Below, one piece after another: positions 1 to 5,170 of a DNA stretch of 11,910 nucleotides. Source of the DNA: JAYFRC01 sp034926415. GTDB lineage: Bacteria; Bacillota; Clostridia; Oscillospirales; Oscillospiraceae. The first letter of the stretch is position 1. The number at the start of each line of letters is the position of its first letter. A model generated the notes under the pieces. That model saw nothing but the letters and a program-made list of their open reading frames with translations, ran no database searches and had not been told where the DNA came from. The stretch lies in NCBI GenBank assembly GCA_034926415.1, contig JAYFRC010000096.1:1-11910 (forward strand), written 5' to 3'. The position numbers and the translations under genes are program-made.

Positions 1-48
1 GTTTTCGTCTTTTGAGAAAACGACAGATGCAACGTCACCGCTTTTCAT
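1..48 (-). CDS. Possible 5' end of a further minus-strand gene, cut by the window edge
   Basis: An ATG at 48..46 on the minus strand opens a frame that runs to the window edge: MKSGDVASVVFSKDEN (16 codons). It lies 75 bases downstream of the DUF3810 gene stop, on the same strand. No convincing Shine-Dalgarno precedes the ATG, and the same frame stays open upstream to a TAA about 38 bases before it, so another start is possible. The product is unidentified, and chance is a real alternative for so short a frame. Confidence 0.2.
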   Translation of the reverse strand, partial: MKSGDVASVVFSKDEN

Positions 49-122
49 GGATGCGTGAGACAAAGGAAACGCATGGGTGAAGGCTTAAAGCTTATATCTT
101 TTGTCCGCTCGGCGGGACTGAA

Positions 123-1211
123 TCAGCATTTATCCTTATAATACTCCACAAGCAGGTCAACGACCTCGCCGTAGCTCTGTATACCGCTCTCCTCGCCGTA
201 GCCCTTGAGATATGAATCGTAGACCTTGTCGGCGGCCTCGGTCGCCTCGCCGCGCATGCTGTCCCAGTATGCGTTGTTGTTCTCGATATCCGCTTGCACG
301 TCGGCGGGAAGCGTCGAATACAACTGTTCCCACTCGTCACGGTCCGCGTCGTAAAGCGCGTTGTTGAGGTGTATAAAGCCGAAGAGCCAGCCTGAATATT
401 CATAGTCCGCATAGCCGCTCCGCGTGCTGACAATTATCGCAATGAAATTGCACTCCTGCTCAGAGGAAAATCCGCGCTGATGCGCCATCTCGTGCGCCAC
501 GGTCGCGGGAAGCAGGCAGGCCGGGCTTTCGACGTTCAGGTTTGCTTCGCCGGTCAGCGGGAAGTAAAAGCCGGTAAAATCCAAAAGGCTCATAAAATGT
601 GAAAAGTAAAACGGCTTTACTCTGTGGTCCTTCATGGCGAGATATGGAAATTCGTCCGTCACCGGCGCGTAAATGTAAGGGCTCTCGGCAATTATATCGC
701 TGCGGCTGACGGCAAAAAGGCCGCTGTCGTCCCGTGCTACGCCGTCCGAGCTCGCCGCGAGATTTTCGGCAAAATACTTAGTAACGGCGTAAAGGTCGTC
801 CGTCGCCACCGGCTTGTCACGTATGCCCGACATATCCTTGAAGTTGTCGGTATAATAATTCACTCCCCAAAGCATCGCCGACGCCGCGCCGACCGTCAGC
901 ACGGCACAGATAAGCGTCATCAGGCGCGGGTAAAGCCTGCCGCGCTTTTTGCGGCGAGCGAGCGCTGCTATGACGCGGGCAAGAAGAACGCATACGAGAA
1001 TTATAAGCGCGTATATGACTATCTCCGCGAGCGAAAACGGAAAAACCGACGTCGCCGCGCCGATAGTCGTCTTTATCGGCTGTGTGATATTGTATCCGAC
1101 GAAATCCATCAGAGCACGGCTGCGTTTTCCAATCCAGAAGAAGGCCAACAGCGCGACCGCCACGACAAGCCATATATGAAGTTTTTTATATTTGAGGATA
1201 AATTCCTTCAA
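123..1211 (-). CDS. DUF3810 family membrane protein with a metallopeptidase-like HEMAH motif
   Basis: About 362 aa. The N-terminal third holds three hydrophobic segments (about residues 13-28, 61-82 and 95-117) separated by basic loops. A long extracytoplasmic region follows, with HEMAHQRGFSSEQECN at about 240-255: an HExxH zinc-binding signature followed by acidic residues that could supply a third ligand. This arrangement is characteristic of the DUF3810 family, whose function is unknown; zinc-dependent peptidase activity is inference. The frame is open to a TTG at 1253, but that has no Shine-Dalgarno. The TTG at 1211 has a GGAGG (complement of 1218-1222) six bases upstream and is chosen; it begins MKEFILKYKK. 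The gene starts about 50 bases after the stop of the S51-like gene on the same strand and is probably co-transcribed with it. No clear terminator follows in the remaining 122 bases. Confidence 0.85.
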   Translation of the reverse strand: MKEFILKYKKLHIWLVVAVALLAFFWIGKRSRALMDFVGYNITQPIKTTIGAATSVFPFSLAEIVIYALIILVCVLLARVIAALARRKKRGRLYPRLMTLICAVLTVGAASAMLWGVNYYTDNFKDMSGIRDKPVATDDLYAVTKYFAENLAASSDGVARDDSGLFAVSRSDIIAESPYIYAPVTDEFPYLAMKDHRVKPFYFSHFMSLLDFTGFYFPLTGEANLNVESPACLLPATVAHEMAHQRGFSSEQECNFIAIIVSTRSGYADYEYSGWLFGFIHLNNALYDADRDEWEQLYSTLPADVQADIENNNAYWDSMRGEATEAADKVYDSYLKGYGEESGIQSYGEVVDLLVEYYKDKC

Positions 1212-1263
1212 GCGAGGCCTCCGCGAAATGTTATTGATATTATTGTGCCGCAAAAAACGCTGC

Positions 1264-1947
1264 TTATTTCTGCCGCTCTATCTTTCCGTCTATGTTGCAA
1301 AAAAGCGCCGGGGCGTTCCGAAAGCTTGAAAATTTTCCGTTTTCGTCGGCCGTGTAGGCTCCGCCGTTTGAAAGGCCGTGCCCCACAGCGCCGTCGCCCA
1401 TCAGACGCAGGGCGCATTTTAGTTCCGCCCAATCCTCTTTTTCGCCGTGGGCGTCGAAGGTGTAAGGCACAAAACCCAGGCAGTCGAAGAGGCGCGCCGT
1501 CGAATCGTCGCCCTCGACGTCCCAGTGCACCCAGTTCCTGCCCATCATTATGCAGCCGGCAGATATGCCGAAAAACGGCTTGCCAGTGCTATAAAGCTCC
1601 CTTAGCAGACCGACGAGGCCGCGCTTTTCGAGCCAGACCATGCCGTCCTCGACCTCGCCGCCGGTCAGAAATATTGCATCGGCTTCGGTCAGCATTCTCT
1701 TCGCCGTATCGGCGTTGGCTTTTTTTCCGGCTATCGGAACGAGCTCAACGGAGCCCGCTCCGGCTCTGAGTATGGGGCGCTTCAGCCAGCCGAAAAAGCG
1801 CCTGTCGTCACCGCTTGCCGTGCCGACATAGGCAACGGACGGCGACGGCTTTCCACACTCAGAAAGCGCGGCGCGAAAATCCGCCGCAAGCTGATTCATA
1901 TCGGTGCCGGGGCCGCCGGTCATGAGATATACTTTTTTTGCGCCCAT
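1264..1947 (-). CDS. Peptidase S51 / type 1 glutamine amidotransferase-like protein (dipeptidase E relative)
   Basis: A cytoplasmic protein of 227 aa with no signal peptide or membrane segment. Near the N terminus is MTGGPG. A beta-strand and loop IFLTGGEVEDG (92-102) is followed by the nucleophile elbow FGISAGCIMMG (126-136), with Ser129 in the G-x-S-A-G context of S51 enzymes such as PepE. His167 in DAHGEKEDW lies 38 residues downstream, close to the Ser-His spacing in PepE. WDVEGDD (142-148) could supply the acidic residue. PepE-type enzymes cleave Asp-X dipeptides; this divergent relative may have another substrate. The ATG at 1947 is preferred over the TTG three bases upstream because AGGGGGG ends eight bases before it. 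The gene is probably first in a minus-strand transcript with the DUF3810 gene, driven by the promoter at 2005-2033. Confidence 0.85.
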   Translation of the reverse strand: MGAKKVYLMTGGPGTDMNQLAADFRAALSECGKPSPSVAYVGTASGDDRRFFGWLKRPILRAGAGSVELVPIAGKKANADTAKRMLTEADAIFLTGGEVEDGMVWLEKRGLVGLLRELYSTGKPFFGISAGCIMMGRNWVHWDVEGDDSTARLFDCLGFVPYTFDAHGEKEDWAELKCALRLMGDGAVGHGLSNGGAYTADENGKFSSFRNAPALFCNIDGKIERQK

Positions 1948-2004
1948 CAAAAAAGCCCCCCTGATAATATGGCCGCTTTTCCGCGCATGGCGGATGTTTA
2001 TCTT

Positions 2005-2033
2005 ATGTTAGACGCGCAGAAACGGACTGTCAA
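2005..2033 (-). promoter_or_regulatory. Promoter for the S51-like/DUF3810 transcript
   Basis: On the minus strand a perfect TTGACA (complement of 2028-2033) is followed by a 17-base spacer and TAACAT (complement of 2005-2010, four of six matches to TATAAT). Transcription would begin near 1998, about 50 bases before the ATG at 1947. Confidence 0.6.
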
Positions 2034-2048
2034 GCACGAAGTAAAAAA

Positions 2049-2065
2049 ACCGATTGACAATCGGT
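2049..2065. promoter_or_regulatory. Perfect 17-bp palindrome over a -35 box, candidate operator
   Basis: ACCGATTGACAATCGGT has two perfect 8-base arms around a central A. It contains the whole -35 hexamer (2054-2059) of the rightward promoter and lies 15 bases upstream of the leftward -35 box. A protein bound here would block the ATP-grasp/aminomutase promoter and might also act on the divergent one. No regulator gene is adjacent, so the binder is unknown. Confidence 0.5.
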
Positions 2066-2081
2066 GCAATTGTGCTATTGT
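2054..2081 (+). promoter_or_regulatory. Promoter for the ATP-grasp/aminomutase operon
   Basis: A perfect TTGACA (2054-2059), a 16-base spacer and TATTGT (2076-2081, four of six consensus bases). Transcription would start near 2088, leaving a leader of about 84 bases before the ATG at 2172. Confidence 0.55.
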
Positions 2082-2087
2082 ATGTTC

Positions 2088-2112
2088 GAGATTTCAGTAT
2101 TGTAGAAATCTC
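2088..2112 (+). promoter_or_regulatory. Perfect stem-loop at the predicted 5' end of the operon transcript
   Basis: GAGATTTC (2088-2095) and GAAATCTC (2105-2112) pair perfectly over 8 bp with a 9-base loop. The first arm begins about where transcription should start, so this could be an RNA-stabilising 5' hairpin or a DNA operator. No T-run follows, so it is not an intrinsic terminator. Confidence 0.4.
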
Positions 2113-2146
2113 AAAGGCTTGGAGCCATCGAAAAATTTTATAAAAA

Positions 2147-2160
2147 CGGTTATATAACCG
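2147..2160. repeat. Perfect 14-bp palindrome just before the ribosome binding site
   Basis: CGGTTATATAACCG is self-complementary and abuts the GGGGAG ribosome binding site (2160-2165) of the ATP-grasp gene. It has no loop, so it would be a better DNA-binding site than an RNA hairpin. Chance in an AT-rich leader cannot be excluded. Confidence 0.35.
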
Positions 2161-2171
2161 GGGAGATTCTC

Positions 2172-3194
2172 ATGAGTGAAAATTCCGATAACCAGAGCGT
2201 TCCGCGAGTGGGCGTGGCCTGTAATCTCAAGTGCGACCACAGCTCAGACACGGAAGCCGAATTTGACGAGCCTGAAACCGTTGCGGCGATATGCGCCGCG
2301 CTCAGGGACGGGGGGTTCGACGCATTTGTTATAGAAGCGTCCGAGGACTTCCCGCGCAAGATCGAAACGGAAACCCCCGACATCGTTTTCAATATCGCCG
2401 AGGGCAAAACGGGCAGAGACAGAGAGGCACAAATACCCGCTATCCTCGAATACTGCGGCGTGCCGTTTACCGGCTCGGACGCGGCGACGCTGTCAATCGC
2501 CCTCGACAAGTCGCTGACAAAACAGCTTGCCTCGGACGCCGGGGTTCTGACGCCAGCTTCCTTTGTAGTAAGGAAAAATTTCGGCGCTCTGCCGAAAAAC
2601 CTCGCTTTCCCGATACTCGTCAAGCCAAACGCGGAGGGCTCCAGCAAGGGCATATCCGACAAGTGTGTCGTCCGCGACGAAAACGAGCTGCTCGCGCTTG
2701 TGAGGAGCGACATGGAGATATACGGCGAAGACCTGCTAGCCGAGCAGTACGTCGACGGCCGTGAATTCACTGTCGGCATCATCGGAAACGGAGACGAACT
2801 TCGCGTCTTCGAGCCTCTGGAAATAATTTACAAGAAGCTCCGCGGAGACTACAAGATATACAGCTTCGAGGTAAAGAGAAATTACCGCGACTACATAGGC
2901 TATAAATGCCCTCCTGAGCTGCCGGCCGAGCTTACCGCGTGCATGAAAAGCGATGCGGAAAAGGTCTACCGCGCGCTCGGCTGCCTCGATTTTGCGAGGG
3001 TAGATTTCCGCCTCTCGCCGGACAACAAGCTCTATTTCATCGAGGCCAATCCCCTTCCGGGACTCGCCCCGGGCTACAGCGATTTCCCCATGCTCGCCGC
3101 TTTCAACGGCGTCGATTATGGCGAGCTCGTCCGTATGGTGCTCTCATGCGCGCTGAAACGCTATGGCATGGAGGCGGCAAAAGGCAATGGATGA
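2172..3194 (+). CDS. Ddl-like ATP-grasp ligase, paired with a lysine aminomutase
   Basis: A cytoplasmic protein of 340 aa, close to the usual length of D-alanine--D-alanine ligases. ATP-grasp features are clear: ILVKPNAEGSSKGIS (148-162, ATP-binding Lys151 and the Ser-rich loop), LAEQYVDGREFTVGI (189-203), and metal-binding ARVDF...IEANPLPG with Asp278, Glu291 and Asn293. LEYCGVPFTGS (92-102) and ALDKSLTKQLASDAG also match the Ddl fold. Positions expected to read the two D-alanines differ: the N-terminal SAERE-type motif is absent, the LHGxxGEDG-type loop is replaced by FNIAEGKTGRDRE (73-85), and SPGMT is LPGLA. A general peptide or amino acid ligase is therefore likelier than housekeeping Ddl; automatic annotation may still say Ddl. 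GGGGAG lies six bases before the ATG. The gene overlaps the aminomutase gene by 8 bases, which suggests coupled translation and consecutive steps. Confidence 0.85.
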   Translation: MSENSDNQSVPRVGVACNLKCDHSSDTEAEFDEPETVAAICAALRDGGFDAFVIEASEDFPRKIETETPDIVFNIAEGKTGRDREAQIPAILEYCGVPFTGSDAATLSIALDKSLTKQLASDAGVLTPASFVVRKNFGALPKNLAFPILVKPNAEGSSKGISDKCVVRDENELLALVRSDMEIYGEDLLAEQYVDGREFTVGIIGNGDELRVFEPLEIIYKKLRGDYKIYSFEVKRNYRDYIGYKCPPELPAELTACMKSDAEKVYRALGCLDFARVDFRLSPDNKLYFIEANPLPGLAPGYSDFPMLAAFNGVDYGELVRMVLSCALKRYGMEAAKGNG

Positions 3195-4314
3195 AATCAA
3201 TCGGCGCGTATTCGATTTCTTCGGCGTCAGCGAAAACTCGCCCGAGTGGAACGACTGGCACTGGCAGTATAAAAACCGCATAAGTGACGTTGAAACGCTC
3301 TCCCGCGTATGCGACATGAGCGCGGAGGAAAAGTGCGGCATCGCGGAATGTCTCAAAAAATTCCGCATGGCCGTAACGCCCTATTATGCCTCGCTCTTCG
3401 ACCCCTCCGACCCGCTCGACCCCGTGCGGCTCCAGGCCGTTCCCTCGATACACGAGACCGAAGTCTGGCCCTGGGAGATGGCCGACCCGCTCGACGAGGA
3501 GGGCGAAAGCCCCGTCAAAAACATCGTTCACAGGTACCCTGACAGGGTGCTGTTCCTCGTCACCATGCGCTGCGCCATGTACTGCCGCCACTGCACAAGA
3601 CGGCGCCTCGTCGGTGAAGAGGACTACTGCATAAGCGAAAAGGAAACACAGGACGCGCTCGATTACATCCGGCGCACGCCGCAGATACGCGACGTGCTTA
3701 TCTCCGGCGGCGACCCGCTGACGCTGTCCGACGCGAAGCTCGAGCACATACTGTCGGAGCTTCGAAAGATAGATCATGTGGAGATAATCCGCATAGGCAC
3801 GAGAGTGCCGGTCACGATGCCCATGCGCATAACGCCGGAGCTGCTCGCGATGATGAAAAAATATCAGCCGCTGTGGATAAACACCCACTTCAACCACCCC
3901 CGCGAGCTGACCGGCTCTTCGATACGCGCCTGCGGCATGATAATCGACTCGGGCATCCCGCTCGGGAACCAGAGCGTGCTGCTCAAGGGGATAAATGACA
4001 GCACCGCGACGATGAAAGCGCTGCTGCTGAAGCTCGTCAAGGCGCGGATACGCCCCTACTACCTATATCAATGCGACCTGAGCGAGGGGCTCCAGCATTT
4101 CAGGACCGACGTACGCACGGGCATAAACATTATCCGGGAGCTGACGGGAAACATATCGGGCTTCGCCGTGCCAAAATTCGTGATAGACGCGCCGGGCGGC
4201 GGAGGCAAGGTGCCGATGAACCCGGAGTACATCGTATCAATGGGGGACGACAAGGTCGTCATGCAAAATTATCTCGGCAAGCTCTATGAGTATCCCCAAC
4301 CGAAAGAAAAATAA
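3187..4314 (+). CDS. Lysine 2,3-aminomutase-like (KamA family) radical SAM enzyme
   Basis: A 375-aa PLP- and SAM-dependent enzyme that by homology interconverts L-lysine and L-beta-lysine. It aligns along its length with clostridial lysine 2,3-aminomutase at an offset of about +4 residues. The [4Fe-4S] motif is C129-x3-C133-x2-C136 (MRCAMYCRHCTRR), the SAM-binding GGD is at 174-176, and the PLP lysine is Lys341 in DAPGGGGK. Asp297 (QCDLS) and Asp334 (VIDAPGG) match the two aspartates that hold the lysine side-chain amine (293 and 330 in the Clostridium subterminale enzyme), favouring lysine over glutamate. The protein stops before the C-terminal Cys cluster of classical enzymes. The frame also has an ATG at 3163, but 3187 is preferred: it has GGAGGCGG (3170-3177) upstream and begins MDEINRR like the family. 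It overlaps the ATP-grasp stop. Confidence 0.9.
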   Translation: MDEINRRVFDFFGVSENSPEWNDWHWQYKNRISDVETLSRVCDMSAEEKCGIAECLKKFRMAVTPYYASLFDPSDPLDPVRLQAVPSIHETEVWPWEMADPLDEEGESPVKNIVHRYPDRVLFLVTMRCAMYCRHCTRRRLVGEEDYCISEKETQDALDYIRRTPQIRDVLISGGDPLTLSDAKLEHILSELRKIDHVEIIRIGTRVPVTMPMRITPELLAMMKKYQPLWINTHFNHPRELTGSSIRACGMIIDSGIPLGNQSVLLKGINDSTATMKALLLKLVKARIRPYYLYQCDLSEGLQHFRTDVRTGINIIRELTGNISGFAVPKFVIDAPGGGGKVPMNPEYIVSMGDDKVVMQNYLGKLYEYPQPKEK

Positions 4315-4321
4315 CACATGA

Positions 4322-4353
4322 AAAAGACCCGCTTCAAAGAAGCGGGTCTTTTA
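4322..4353. terminator. Bidirectional intrinsic terminator
   Basis: AAAAGACCCGCTTC (4322-4335), loop AAA, then GAAGCGGGTCTTTT (4339-4352): a perfect 14-bp stem with A and T tracts on its flanks. It sits between the convergent aminomutase (stop 4314) and TetR (stop 4363) genes and should serve both. Confidence 0.9.
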
Positions 4354-4362
4354 TCATTGTCT

Positions 4363-4944
4363 TTACTCGGACAGGAATCTCGTGCACGAGCCGTCCACCA
4401 GCTTGTCCGCCATGGCGACCACATCGGCCTTTGTCCTCTTCATATTCCCGTCGAACCAGCCCTTTATAAGGCCGATGAGACCGTAGGTTATGAAGCTTAC
4501 GAGATAGGAAAGCTGCTCGTCGGAGCCTGAATGGTACTTTGCGCGTATAGCATCGGCACAGTTTCTGTAGATGAGGTCGTACAGCTTTTCAACGAACGCG
4601 CCGGCGGAATTGTCCGTAAACAGCGCGAGGCATATGTCCTTATGTTCCACTATATAGTCGAGAACCGGCTCAAAAACCGGCTGGAGCGTCGTCCCGTCCA
4701 CTTCCGGCAGATATTCGTCTATCATCTTCTGCGCGTCCGCAAGCATATCGCTCTCGAGACTTTCCAGCAGCGCGTGCGTATCCGGATAGTGTAGATAGAA
4801 CGTTCCGCGGTTCATATCCATGCGCTCGGTAATCTCTTTGACAGATATCTTATTGAACTTTTTTTCGCGCAAAAGCTCTGAAAGCCCCTGTTTTAGCATT
4901 CTTTTAGAACGTCTTGCGCGTCTGTCCTCGGTATCCTGACGCAT
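4363..4944 (-). CDS. TetR/AcrR family transcriptional regulator
   Basis: About 193 aa. The N terminus is very basic (RRARRSKRMLKQGL), followed by a TetR helix-turn-helix at about 33-55: KISVKEITERMDMNRGTFYLHY, where the RGTFYLHY recognition-helix end is typical of the family. The rest is a helical ligand-binding and dimerisation domain of ordinary length, ending in an amphipathic helix region (SYLVSFITYGLIGLIKGWF). The ATG at 4944 is chosen, with GGAGG ten bases upstream; a GTG at 4950 in the same frame is possible but only four bases from that site. The gene diverges from the coiled-coil/MMPL operon across a 220-bp region holding both promoters and inverted repeats, so it probably represses that operon and itself. 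The ligand is unknown. Confidence 0.9.
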   Translation of the reverse strand: MRQDTEDRRARRSKRMLKQGLSELLREKKFNKISVKEITERMDMNRGTFYLHYPDTHALLESLESDMLADAQKMIDEYLPEVDGTTLQPVFEPVLDYIVEHKDICLALFTDNSAGAFVEKLYDLIYRNCADAIRAKYHSGSDEQLSYLVSFITYGLIGLIKGWFDGNMKRTKADVVAMADKLVDGSCTRFLSE

Positions 4945-4973
4945 GCTCACACCCCCTCCGCAGCTATTTTAAT

Positions 4974-5001
4974 ATTTTATACTGAATTTGAGAAATGTCA
5001 A
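4974..5001 (-). promoter_or_regulatory. Promoter of the TetR-family gene
   Basis: On the minus strand, perfect TTGACA (complement of 4996-5001), a 16-base spacer and TAAAAT (complement of 4974-4979). Transcription would start a short way before the ribosome binding site, giving a brief leader. Confidence 0.55.
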
Positions 5002-5003
5002 GT

Positions 5004-5031
5004 AATAGACAATTGTTGAAAAATATCTATT
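5004..5031. promoter_or_regulatory. Inverted repeat between divergent promoters, candidate TetR operator
   Basis: AATAGA (5004-5009) and TCTATT (5026-5031) are inverted arms 16 bases apart, with the 8-bp palindrome ACAATTGT at 5009-5016 beside the left arm. The site lies between the leftward -35 box (4996-5001) and the rightward -35 box (5030-5035), where one bound regulator could silence both promoters. The arms are short, so this is only a candidate. Confidence 0.35.
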
Positions 5032-5058
5032 GCTTTTCCCGTGTGAGGTCATTATAAT
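5030..5058 (+). promoter_or_regulatory. Promoter of the coiled-coil/MMPL operon
   Basis: TTGCTT (5030-5035), a 17-base spacer and a perfect TATAAT (5053-5058), giving a leader of about 105 bases before the ATG at 5171. A second TATAAT at 5088-5093 lacks a good -35 box. Confidence 0.5.
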
Positions 5059-5076
5059 AGGCTCTGTTATAAAAAG

Positions 5077-5107
5077 CAACACTTGTTTATAATATATTTG
5101 TGTGTTG
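5077..5107. promoter_or_regulatory. Second inverted repeat upstream of the export operon
   Basis: CAACAC (5077-5082) and GTGTTG (5102-5107) are perfect 6-bp arms 19 bases apart, flanking a TATAAT at 5088-5093. It could be a downstream operator for the TetR protein. The arms differ from those at 5004-5031, so the two are not copies of one site. Confidence 0.25.
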
Positions 5108-5170
5108 ATAAAGCTACTATTTGTATCTAATTCGACATTAGTCTAACAGCAAACGGGAGGAGAAATTTAT

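Noticed and set aside
1..24. GTTTTC/GAAAAC hairpin as a terminator
   Set aside because: Only a 6-bp AT-rich stem with a 9-base loop and no clear T-run; it also lies inside the possible edge gene.
624..1769. A 381-codon plus-strand frame across the DUF3810 and S51-like genes
   Set aside because: It is antisense to both well-supported genes, its product is an Arg-rich low-information chain, and it has no credible ribosome binding site.
2060..2171. Lysine riboswitch before the ligase/aminomutase operon
   Set aside because: The leader is only about 84 bases, roughly half the size of the known aptamer, and none of its conserved core is recognisable.
3163..3186. Upstream ATG adding eight residues to the aminomutase
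   Set aside because: The extra residues (MAWRRQKA) are unlike the family start, and the GGAGG site fits the ATG at 3187 instead.
3103..3897. A 264-codon minus-strand frame
   Set aside because: It is antisense to the ligase and aminomutase genes, both supported by conserved catalytic motifs.
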